64,000 bases of DNA from NCBI GenBank assembly GCA_914767715.1, contig OU612067.1, positions 27,686,162 to 27,750,161 of the forward strand. Direction: 5' to 3'. The notes under the pieces were generated by a model. That model was not told the origin of the DNA, did not search any database, and saw nothing but the letters and a program-made list of their open reading frames with translations. Positions 20,693 to 31,780 of the stretch are shown piece by piece; position 1 is the stretch's first letter, and each line of letters begins with the position of its first letter. The DNA comes from Membranipora membranacea (lineage: Eukaryota > Bryozoa > Gymnolaemata > Cheilostomatida > Membraniporidae). The position numbers and the translations under genes were made by a program.

Positions 20693-21302
20693 TATTTATG
20701 GGGGCTTTGATATGACCTGGTTCTTTAGTGATTAGCCTTTGAACCTTGGAAATTTCTATCAAAGGTGGCTTTGAACCATTGATACTACTATTGAAGCAGA
20801 TTTTAAAAGCTTTGACCAGGCACTAAGGCTTAAATGATTTGCTCAGGTATGACTGTTCGTTTAGATATTAGCCTTTGAGCCATAGAAAATTCTATTTGAG
20901 CAAATTTTAACCATCAACATTTCTATTGAAGCAGATTTTACACATTTTGCCCAGGCACTTAGGCTTTAAGTTGCACTGATGATTGATTGGGGATTGCATA
21001 CAGACAAAACATTTTTATGCAACCTCATAGATATAGACAAAACTATGTCTATGGGATTGAATAAAAATGGCTAGAAAAAGCCAAAAAACCTGTGCTGGCT
21101 GTTGCAAGTTTTCTGTGTCATAGCATCACCTGCTGTTTTTCATACTAGTCCCAAAGAGAAGATCTGGTATGAATCTAGTTCTCTTGACAATAATTGAGGA
21201 TGGATAGGCAAAACTGTAGGTGTTTATTGTGTGCAAAAATAGGGCTCAGCTGCCACATAAGTTGTCAGAAGTCCCCTATGAGAGTTGCTTCATGGGCATT
21301 AC

Positions 21303-24300
21303 CTTAATACCACCTCCAAACCTATCGGTTTTTCGGTGGGATAATCTATGTAATTTAGTGATTTTCTGGTAACAGCTTTGAAAGTGCCAGCCAAACACAA
21401 CCGCTTAGATAATACAGTCCCTAAGCTTGCATGTAGATGTGTACAGTTGTGTGTAAGACAAACTAATACACAAGAACCTGAATAATGATTACACAAACCT
21501 GTTCTACCTTTAGGATCTGGTGTAGTTATAACGACACCATACTGGATAAGTCTGGCTATCACTGTATCTTTGCCTTCCTATAAAGAGATAAAACAATAAA
21601 TATGATGTTTAAATCCATACAAGAGCTCATCTTCCCAGTTCAAAGTTTTAAATCTCACTCGATCTGAAATCTAAGGTATTCAGCCGAAAATTTGGAGTTC
21701 CTCCAATATACTACTCTATTTGCAATTGTAGTGACACAATCTAAATAAATTAAACTGACAAAATCATGAGAAATGTGGATTCACAACAATGGATATCGCA
21801 TATTGATATTCCCAATATTAAGATGAACACTAGGGTGATAAGTGGACGAGGCTTTCAACCAACACAAAATAGGTAAAGAGAGGAATCACTGCGAAAATAT
21901 ATCTGATATGGCACATAAAATTTGGCGCTATTATTATCGAAATGTATAAGTGTGAAACAAACTTCCTGCCATTTAAAAGTGCACAATATTAACCCTTCCC
22001 TCTATTCATCTTACCAATGTCTAGCAAGATCCAACAAAACTAAGATGTCCATGAAGTTGTATTGAAAGACACTGCTTTTTTTTATGACTACTATTCATTA
22101 GCAATCCACAGACTGACTGATGTAGGATCAAAATTTGACACTAGGTACGTGTCCAACGTGTCCAACGCACTTCTTGATGTTAACTGACAATATGATTCAG
22201 TTAACCATCCAACTATCTTTCACTCTATGGCTTACTGTAATTAGGGACCAATCCCTAATAGCAGAACATGCCCTAATGCTTAGAAATTTGACAAAAGCCT
22301 ATGTAATGATCCCTTAGGTTTATAGTAATTTCGGGTAGCTTATCACAAGCTGACACTATAATAGCCTCATGTCGCAAAATAATGTATATTTTGAGATTAT
22401 AAGGCCTGATGAATCTCCCAAATAGTATAGAACATTCAGGTAACTTATTACCTTTAGTATTCTGGGATAATAGTTTGTACTAAGTGAAAGCCTGCAAATC
22501 CCCCAACGCTAAAATGACATGTGTGTATTAATATTTTCTTACTTACTTATTTTCATGTATTTACATCATGTTAGAACTATAAGAATGGTCCATATCTTAC
22601 TTTAGCAGCCAGATGTAGACATGTAGGGCCTCTATTATCAGTCTGTAGTAGGGTCTCTATGACTTCACCATTGAGATGGTCTATCATCCACTCTAGAGAG
22701 GACACCATGCCAGCCTCATATACAATGTGTACACAACTCTGTCCCAGACTGTTAGTCTGTGTGATAGATCCACCGTGAGTCAGCAGTGTGTCAGCTATCT
22801 CTTAGTAACCTATGAAAGCATTGATAGCGTCAATATTTGGGTAAGACTGATATCGTTAAGAGGGGCCTTAATTGTAAGCTACACGAAAAAGTATATATGG
22901 GGAGGGGGTGCTATTTCATAAAGACAAGGGTCCAAATCATTAAAAAAAGGAGTGTATGCATGTAGTATGAATAGCTGTTTATGTTATAGAGGGGTACATG
23001 TACCAGGTCCGTACTGACACATGGGGCACATGTCTAATGCTTAATATACAGTAATGACAAAGAATGTAGGACTGAGATCTGCATCACATTTTGCGAGTTT
23101 TAAGAATAGCCTAATTAGAAGTGACACTGCTCTTACTGATAAATTGTGTTCTGATCCAGAAATCTAATCTCTGCCCCCAAATTTTTAAGCACCTTATTAA
23201 GCAGAGCTTCAAATTGAACTAAGTCCAGCTTGGTTGTTAGGCTCGCTCATATTTTCAACTCACACATTGTTGTGATTTGGATCTTACAAAGTCACAGCAA
23301 GAACAGATTGCAGAGCCTCTCATAAATTTATCTTACCACAACGAAGAGTGTCCATCAACAGTGAGCTACCACAGCTGTCCTTACAGTTCAAATCACAGGA
23401 GCATATGTCACTAGTCAGCATGAGCACAAAAACTTGAATACAGCCATTTATCGCTTCAAGAGAAAAAAAAATTAATATTATAGTTTCTAAGTACACAAGG
23501 TTAGTTGATATTATTGTCATGATTGGTTCAATTGATGTAGCCACAAATTCAGTGAGTAATCTCGAGCTGATCACGGACATGATACCACCGTCCCAATGTC
23601 TCGGCCACTGCATCAAGGAGAAATGTCAACGAATGAACATAGAGCACTCGTGTATGGACATTCAGAATAGACATATAATAAGGTTCCAGACCGTTTATTG
23701 TAGCCACCAAGACTTGGTCTAATGCTAGCTCATTTGCTCTAACGATTACTGACAGGTTATTAAAGTAAGCACAATGAAAAAAATTGCTAATTGCTCCGGT
23801 TTGTGCGGTAAAAACAAGGCATAGAATACATCATTGAAAGAAAAAGATGATTTGATATACCAACCAGTCGGCCATCTTGAGAAAGTCAATTGAGGACCCC
23901 TTCTCAATCAGTATTCTCATCACATCCATATTAGAAGCTGATGAGGCTTCGTGTAGTGCAGTCTTCCCATCACTGTTAGTACTGTCAATACTTATATACT
24001 CAAGTAACAAGGCCACCATCTTGACTGTCCCCATTCGGGCAGCAACATGCAAAGGGGTATCACCTACAATATGATAAAATCATAGAAAACGATAGCTTAT
24101 TTCATGAATATGATATAGCACTGAAGTACCAGATAAGCTATCTTGATTATTTAATTTCTGTTGACCAGACCAATGCAAAAGTGGTACTGTTGTTACATTG
24201 AGCTTGTCTCGACGGTATAAATGGAATGCTCTAATTGATTTATAATAGTCGGAAGCTATAACATAAATTCTGTTGGAATTGCTGCCCGGAATGGCTCCAT

Positions 24301-24626
24301 CTAACTACACTAAGTGTATGCTATATATCCAATTCTCATAACCTAGATTTGATGGTTGTGGGCAAACTAATTGTTTTCAAAGAAAGGTTTCTACAAGAAT
24401 GCAGATACTGCTATGGGCTGACTATGTATTGATTATTGACTATGTATTGAACTTCTATAGGGCCATCAGCTGTCAAACACTCCTCACCTTTTGACACAGA
24501 TTCATGTGACTGACAAAGCGATGTGTCAGCTTTTATCATGGATTCTACTAAATCCCAGTTATCATCTTGAATTGCCTTGTGCAGTATTGCTATCAAAATA
24601 GCGTACATTTTCTTCTTCTTAGGCAT
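21303..24626 (-). CDS. Ankyrin-repeat protein, multi-exon, partial
   Basis: Minus-strand exons: 24488-24626 (ATG, MPKKKKMYAILIAILHKAIQ), 23865-24063, 23337-23410, 22601-22800, 21508-21577 and possibly 21303-21375. The joins agree in phase: exon 1 ends in phase 1 and gives GDTPLHVAARMG; exon 3 ends TGTG and exon 4 starts AG to give EIADTLLTHGG; exon 4 ends CLHLAAK and exon 5 continues EGKDTVIARLIQYG. These are ankyrin helices with TPLH, TALHEA and CLHLAA turns, so about five repeats are covered. For exon 2 the donor could be 23861 or 23865; only the second fits exon 3. The C-terminal end was not found. Ankyrin repeats bind other proteins; nothing shown here identifies the partner or a further domain. 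Introns are 0.4-1.1 kb. There is no stop inside the joined frame, so it looks like a live host gene. Confidence 0.75.
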
Positions 24627-24870
24627 GTCTTTGTTATATTTCCTGGCAAAGAGAATGAAACATAATCTAGTGAGTTACAAACTATAAATCACTGTGATGT
24701 GCAGAGATACAGATAATCGAGCAGCATTTCGCATACAAAGCGATGAGACAAGAGAGCATGACAATCAAGCAAAAGGCCCATAGGTCTTAAACCACTGCTG
24801 ACACAGCTGGGCTTTGCCCAGCATAGCTACCAGTCAAAAATTTAAATAGAGAGTTGTGTGGCATCAAAAC

Positions 24871-24945
24871 ATCTAGCCTTCTGTAGTTGGTGCAAGACCA
24901 GTGGACGTGGTCGAGGCCTCTTGCACCAACTACAGATGGCCTGTG
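24871..24945. repeat. Compact hairpin with a 17-bp perfect stem
   Basis: CTGTAGTTGGTGCAAGA at 24881-24897 pairs with 24919-24935; with two mismatches the stem extends to about 22 bp around a 21-base loop. It sits about 250 bp upstream of the ankyrin-gene start. Size and shape fit a microRNA-like precursor or the remnant of a short foldback element; no expression evidence is available. Confidence 0.6.
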
Positions 24946-25049
24946 CTAGTGGGTATAAGGAACAACATAACCAAGAGAAGCCCCTTAAAAATAACATGCC
25001 ATACCACATATCAATCAAGCTATCCAAGTTTGTATGTATATGTATCCAT

Positions 25050-25665
25050 GTATTTTTCTTAGTATTGATTAGTATAGTAAGTATTAATATTAATTTGTGG
25101 TTAAAGTAACTGTCATCATCACTATATATTTTTCAGGTTTTGTTGCTGGAACTAACTTAAAGCGAGGAATGGGCAACCCCTGTTACTCCTAGCTAGTACT
25201 AGTAGTCATTGCTTGCTAAAAGTAAAAGTTAAGTACTATCTATTAATAAAATAAATGACATGGTACTAAATTAGACAAGACATGCCTTCAAACCTAGCTG
25301 CCTTTACTTACAGTATTCTATTGACTCAAAAATTATACCTTGTTAACAATAATACCCACTACCATCGGAAGAATGAGAGAGATGAAGAGCTGAATCCAAA
25401 GGGCAGGGGATCACCACAGTTGCTAAACTATATTTTTGATTTAGAAGAATGCCTGTTCTGAAATTCAATGCTTTTCTCTGGTGTAAATGGCCAAAGAAGA
25501 CCCGCTACTATTATTAGTGCAGCTGAAATTTCGTTTGGAGTTGTCCTTAGTTTGAGATTAATGGGGCAACTCCACCTCTCTGTCTGGTACAAAACCTTAG
25601 ATGTTCATGGAAAACTAAATTGTCATGGCAAGCTTGTCAATGTCAAGACAGGCTAATGTGAATCA
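25050..25665. other. No gene recognised
   Basis: AT-rich. A short inverted pair TGGAGTTGTCC (about 25538) and GGCAACTCCACC (about 25565) resembles the ends of the 10.2-kb MITE. No coding evidence. Confidence 0.3.
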
Positions 25666-25846
25666 GGGGGGTCTTTCAATTAGAAACAGCCAAAAATTGC
25701 AATATCATCGCTCACTCACTGAGTGAGTGAGACCTGCCAGGGGTCTCGCTTTTAGATCGCTCACTCTTTGATGGAGCTAAATAGATTATGAGTGAGCGAT
25801 CTGAGAACGAATTAAAGCATCACTCTTTCTAATTGAAAGACCCCCC
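25666..25846. mobile_element. 181-bp MITE with perfect 21-bp inverted ends
   Basis: The element begins GGGGGGTCTTTCAATTAG and ends with the exact complement. GAATCA precedes the left end and follows the right end after one extra A, so a 6-bp (or slipped longer) target duplication is likely. Inside, GATCGCTCACTC and GAGTGAGCGATC form a second palindrome. No frame. The superfamily is not certain. Confidence 0.8.
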
Positions 25847-27103
25847 AGAATCACAATATACCATATTATTGTTTGAGATGATCTTGGTTTATGCACTTAT
25901 TTGCGTCACAAGGTGGCTTATCATCATCAAAACACTGCCTCGCCAACCCCTACTACCGTCACAACACATCTTTTAAACATTCACACATATTTCGCCACCA
26001 GTGACACCATATTGCATAATGTGCAGAGGGAATAAACATTTGGTATAAAGTAAGCCCCTTGTCATAGATAAAGCAAATTTATATCAAGCAAGATTTCAAT
26101 ACAAGAGCAACTTATGGAATCTGTTATTTGTCAGCGAATTACCACCAGCCGCTTTTCCTGATCCCTGATCCTTATTTTCATGGCTCCTTAGCATATGGGG
26201 CATCAAAAGCAATATTTATTTACAAAATTTCAAGTACGGAAAATGAAAAAGGACTATTTCTATACAAAGCTTGATAGTGCATGTTTCAACTTACATCATA
26301 GAACTTTGGAACTATTTATGCGCACAGAAACTATGTGACACATTGTTTAAATATTTTAACAAAAGACTTAAATTTTCATGTTAATCAAAGAATGAAAAAT
26401 ACTGCAAACAATTTTTTCATCAGATTAATGTTATATTTTAAATTCCTTCTACACTACCTCATTATTATCATTCATCATTTAACTATGACATCTTTTTCTT
26501 TTTAGTTTCATCCTGTGAGGAATCAAAGTTTTAAACGGTGTCAGTATGACCATCTAATAACAGATCTATTTATGGATCTTCTGGATAATTTCTGAAAGTG
26601 AATATTTATTAATTATGTTCACACAAACATGTCAGGGACCTTGGAAGTTTGGGAAATATATGAATTGACAAAGTTAAACCAGATTGTGCAGTAATGACGT
26701 AATGTGTAACCAGGCTGACCCATTTCCCTCAGATAATAATATTATTCCAACTGTTTTAGCAGATTATGTTTTGATATGGATTATTAAAGTCAATAATACA
26801 ATGTGCCCTAAGGCAAGGTTTACACTTTATTCTTTGCATTAGATGTTCAAAAAACAAAGTAAACTGGTATGTTAATGGTGAACATGGTAAACTGGCAAAC
26901 TGGTAAATTATTAATGTGGTTGGTTATGATTTGGTAATTACGTGAGATTACTGTTATTATTTGAATGTTCAACATCATGTTATATATATTCTAGCAACTT
27001 GGTTCGTAAATGACTTTTTTAATTGACGGAAGTAAAACATTGAGTTTGATATGTCGGTTTAAAAATGGGTTTAAATTTGACAAAATTATGATAATTTGCT
27101 TCT
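25847..27103. other. No gene recognised
   Basis: AT-rich, with no exon-like block. The last 100 bases would be the 3' UTR of the minus-strand gene that ends at 27104; ATTAAA occurs there at about 27018-27023 (minus strand). Confidence 0.35.
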
Positions 27104-27692
27104 CTATTTGAAATTAAATCGTACTCCAACACCTCCTAATCCTTGCCCATCGATACCGCCAGTCCTTCGGTATCCTCCATACCAGTTCACTCCCCCTCCT
27201 CTCGATGTACCTCCGGTTCCTACAGATCCCCCGCTCTGATGAGAAGCTCCGAGCCATGTGTTCCCTCTGAGTCTAGTACCGGCTGCTATGTTACCGATGA
27301 AGGGGTTCGTACTCGGTGGTCTCCCTGCCCAGAGAGGGCCAAGGCTCAGCCTCCTACAATAAAAGTGAAATGGATATCATTGGTTGAACAATTCTAAATA
27401 AGTTTAGACCGTCAATGTCAAGTTTAAGTCAATTGTTTATGTTAGAGGACTAAAAATTTCCAAAGGAAACCAAATTGAATATTTTAAACTAAAACTCTTC
27501 GATGTTAACACCACATAACCTTTTTTCCACATAACCTTGTTTCCATACTACTTTGTGTACTTACGGTGGGGGCGGGGTTGGAACTCCTGATGGTAAGAAC
27601 TGACGCTTTACTCTGTGTAAGGTTGTACATTGTGCATATTCTAGCTCCAGTAAAACAAAGGCAGCAATCAGCAAACTTCTCAGTATAATCAT
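27104..27692 (-). CDS. Small secreted Gly/Pro-rich cationic preproprotein, two exons
   Basis: Exon 1 27565-27692, donor CACC|GTAAGT; exon 2 27104-27353, acceptor TATTGTAG. The phase-2 join gives one frame of 125 codons plus TAG. Residues 1 to about 21 (MIILRSLLIAAFVLLELEYA) form a signal peptide with a hydrophobic core and a probable cut near AQC/TT. HRVKR follows at about residues 26-30, a furin-like site after which the chain starts with Gln (possible pyroglutamate). The rest is Pro-rich (SGVPTPPPP), then Gly-rich with scattered Arg (SGGSVGTGGTSRGGGVNWYG, then GGYRRTGG), ending GVRFNFK. The mature part has about eight Arg and one Lys against one Asp, and no Cys. I do not recognise a family. 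The layout (signal, basic pro-site, cationic Gly/Pro-rich chain) resembles glycine-rich antimicrobial or matrix peptides; function is inference. Confidence 0.7.
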
Positions 27693-30600
27693 AGTACCTG
27701 TCTCTGTATATTCTGGGAGAAAAGGATGATATATCTGTAACTGCTTTGTTTTCTTCTGATCTCAGAACATCAGCACTTTTCTGTGTTATGATGTTCTGTT
27801 CATGTAGCTACATCTATTTATATGAAAATTTACAAGGAAAGGTGACTCACAGGGAAATGGTACATGTTTGCAAAAAGGAAACAGACCACTAAAAAAGAAA
27901 CAGCACACATATCAATGTAACTAAGCAACATCAAACAATGATTGCATAATTTAAAGCTCTCCCCTAACCTTGTTTCCTTGGATGGTTCATGAGGAAATGC
28001 ATCCTGCATTCAAGGATGAGCACCCCCCCTCCCCATTGAAATCCATGGCACAAAGTTACCATAAACCACTCAAAAAACATTATAAGCTTCAATTGATCAG
28101 ATAAGTACACCTCAAGGAAAGCTGTGGAAAAATAAAATCACTTAAACTTGTAGCAGGGTAACTATCTATGGCTTGACATTCTGACATTCTGTAAGCAAAA
28201 AGCCATCGCAAGAGAACAAAATTGGCTTTTTTCAACCAGATTTTAACAAGTGAAATAAAACTTAACCAAATTCCTCAAACTCAACTGTGCAACAAAAATT
28301 TGCGTTTTTCAACATTCAGTCATCCGAAAACTAGAATAGGTAAACACAAATTAATATTCACTACTTAAAGATTTCTTTTACAGCCGTGAATGAATATATA
28401 AAAATTGAGCTCAAATTTGTGCTCTTCACCATTGGGATGATATCATTGTTTGATCCTGGAAAGTGCATATTTATCTACAGACCTATCTGTCATCGGATGC
28501 ACTTATTACCACAATCCATCTGTCTGCTAAGAGCTTTGTTGACCTTTAGAATTAACATCACTCAGCTCACCACATCATGAGTGCTCTTTCAAAAAGTGCT
28601 CTGCTCTGGCAGATTTTGCGGAGTGAAATCGGGGTCGAATTGGTCACAGGGCGAACATCATTTATTTTTGCCGTCACAGTGCTAAGCACACTGTAGGGCG
28701 AATCATCATAGGGAGAATTGTATTAATATCTATAGGTGCGTAGGTAGGTTTTACAAAAGTATTTTATCATATTAAAATTTCCATGCAATGTACAAATATA
28801 AACCAACATAGGAAATAAATAAAAATCAATTCCAGAATACGCTCTTTCAACGCTCTCAACTTTTTCAACTAGCAATCAATCAGTTCTTGTTTATCATTAT
28901 GGATGACAATGAATATGCTGCAGGTTTTCTTCTTGAGGTGGTATATGCTTCAGCCCCGATTTTGTTCTAATATCTGCCAGTGTGTTTCTACCATAAAAGT
29001 TATCTTTTCTCTCCAATTTTTATGCATTATAGTGTGAATATGTGACACAATCTCAATTGTTAGAAAGCCTAGGGATACATTATTACCTCTTCTCAGCCCA
29101 TCTTGAACTACTGAGCTAGCCATTCACAAGCTGTTATGGTTTGTTAGTGTGTTTATATAGCTGAGCTTTCTTCTCACCATAAAATTGTAGCAAACAAAAT
29201 ACTGCATTTGGTAAGTATAAATTTAATAAATTTTGATTTCCTTTGGCGGCGGGAATCATTAACAAAAAAGAGCCTAAAAGGTCTGGGTCATGCTTCCTCG
29301 GTTATTCACATTGTATTTTAGCATGCCATGTATATTTTCATTGGCAGTGGCTGCACTAGCAGATGTCAGGCGACTACACACACAGCCATCAACAAATGTG
29401 GTGGGAAAATGTTTAAAAAATCAGTGCTATCATACCTCTCTGATGTCGTGCAGTTCCTTATACCTCTCATGATCTGATTGCAACCTCGTAAATTCTGATT
29501 CACACCAGCCGATTATCTCTTTTAAGTGAAGCTTTCCTTCCTTTGTTTCCCTCATGGGTTGGGAGATTGCCAAATTTCACCCGCAAGGTTTAGCCTTTTT
29601 GACATTGGGATTAAGTCAATGGAATTGACAGACCATTGTGTAAGAGTTCTTATACCTGGATCTGACAGGCTAGTTATATGATTCATCCCGCAGGTTCCTC
29701 CAAATCACAGAATAATCTCAAGTATGTATTTCCCTGTCAACCGAATCTTTCTCATACAAAGCCAGCTGCTTTAATAATCCTAATTTTCTTTGTGTGGATC
29801 CAAAAATGAAACTGATGGCCCTTTGTACCCTTAGATAGAAAGATAATCTATCTAGGCACTGTTTTATTAAACCACGGTTTCAGGAAAACCATCAAAATAA
29901 GCCGGGTGAGATGGCCGTTGCTAATATAGCCATCCGATCCAACTCATCAGTTTTAAATGTGTGGTAATAATAATGATAAGGAAACTAACATTTAGGCCCC
30001 CCTCTTTCCCCCTCCCCCCGAAAATTTCCCTAATTTTTGTTGTTTAGTAGGCACTCATGTTCTCATAGTGAAAATAAGTGTGTACATTTCTTTACTCTGG
30101 TTACTATGGTGTCATGTTTATCCTAAAACTGATGAATTTAATGAGAAATATTTGGTTTTAGCCATATTTATTTTAATGTGATAGATTATTATGACCTATC
30201 ATGTCACTTCTACCGAGCAAGGATTCGGAATGAGAAATGACTAAATTTGAAACCCTTTGTATCACAATGATCCTTTGATATATGAGCTTACTTGTAATGT
30301 TAGTACCCGTTTTGAACCTGGTGGACAGATGCTACTAATCCTGTTTTAAAGACTCGGGAAGGACCACAGCAATATAAAGTCTGGCAGTTAGTTCAGCATT
30401 AATTATGTAATATTTGCACATTCAGAAAATTCAGAGCACTATTGGGTAAAAATTGTGTATAGTGTTAGATTTTGTCCTCCTTTCTCATCTATGAGCTATG
30501 AGGTATCCATTGGGCCTAGTGCTGTGCCAACCTAATAAGCTACCACTTGAATATGTGGATACTTGTTGAGAGAAAATTCCGAAAAGCAAGCTCACCCGTA

Positions 30601-30846
30601 AATGGGGTATATCATAGGTAGGTAAGCAAGTCAACTTCGAAAGAGAAAACCTAAAATTGCCATAATTAGCAATTGAAATACTCTCAATCTATGCTCAGTG
30701 AACAGCTATCCAACCACGCAAAATTCATATACTGCTAGGTAGTTGAAGTCAGTGATATTATTTCTTATCAGGTTTACTCGATCTTCCCCCATCCCTGTCA
30801 ATCATGGTTGTTAACATTTTGTTTCTCTCTCATGAGGACACACCAG
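27693..30846. other. About 3.1 kb without a recognisable gene
   Basis: AT-rich sequence with occasional C-runs (for example about 28022 and 29997-30016). I found no domain, tRNA or convincing exon. It may hold upstream sequence of the secreted-peptide gene (minus) and introns of the CRYZ-like gene (plus). Confidence 0.35.
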
Positions 30847-31007
30847 GTAAAGGAGTGGATATAGTAGTTGAGATGTTAGCTAATATTAATCTACAACGTG
30901 ACCTTGACATTCTATCAACGCATGGCCGTGTTGTTATTGTTGGTAACCGAGGAACTATAGAGATAATCCCCAGGTCTACTATGGCCAAAGAGAGCAGTAT
31001 TGCGTGA
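30847..31007 (+). CDS. Quinone oxidoreductase (zeta-crystallin-like) exon, orphan
   Basis: After the acceptor ACACCAG the frame reads [20 protein letters not shown], then [20 protein letters not shown] and TMAKESSI. This is the segment of CRYZ/NADPH:quinone reductase of the medium-chain dehydrogenase superfamily that forms the last strands of the Rossmann fold (family pattern GVDVI.EMLAN.NL..DL..L..GGR...VG.RG.IEI.PR). In the family the chain goes on after KESSI into a new segment; here GCG TGA follows where a donor would be expected, so either the donor is lost or the exon is truncated. No other CRYZ exon was found in the window. The match is strong, the gene's integrity is doubtful. Confidence 0.65.
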
Positions 31008-31780
31008 TGTATGCTTGGGAATAGTACTGAGGTGTGTTTGAATTAGAGACACCACAACGACCCATGTGATGTCACATTGTGTTTTTCTGATAGGTCACAA
31101 CACCGTAGATTATGATAGTACGGTCACAATATGGATAGAAAGAGATACCGCTAGATGGTTTGTGGCCTCACATTATTGTTGGATTTCATTAATACCATGA
31201 CCATGAATATGAAAATGATTATATGTATAAAGAAAGTATTTGTGTTTGCAATTCATAAAAAATATTTGTGGTTGGTTGCTTTTTTTCAGATCCCACTAAA
31301 CCATTCCTCAGGCTTATATTAACATTATGGACACTTAAGGGTCAGCTGGTAGTCTTGTAATTAATCATCTGATCAGTGTCAATGAGTGAGAGTCTCATAA
31401 CTTTCTACTAGGGGGTGTATCCGTCACTGGTTACACACTTGGGAGAATAAATCCACCACTGGTGAGAAAAGCGGTCTTGGCATCGCTATATTTTATATAT
31501 GTATCCGCCACTGGTAACATACTGGAAAAGGTGCATCCAACACTGAGGACACAAAAATAGTACACAAAAACAACAAAACTGAACAAGTATAAAACTATTC
31601 AAGTGATAAAAATGATTGTGTAATGGATTGAATATCAGAATGATATTAAGCGATTGACTCTTTCTCATCGTCAGGATACATCATACTTTCAGAGGTTGTG
31701 TAAGTCCCTTAAGCCTCCCAAGGCGCAGGCCCCCTCAGCCTGTTGTCCGACGCCTTCTGGGGCAGACTGGTCACCGTCAC
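31008..31780. other. No gene recognised
   Basis: Contains repeated GTATCCGCCACTGG/GTATCCGTCACTGG words (about 31417-31545), perhaps a short degenerate repeat, next to the 3' end of the gypsy pol relic. Confidence 0.3.
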
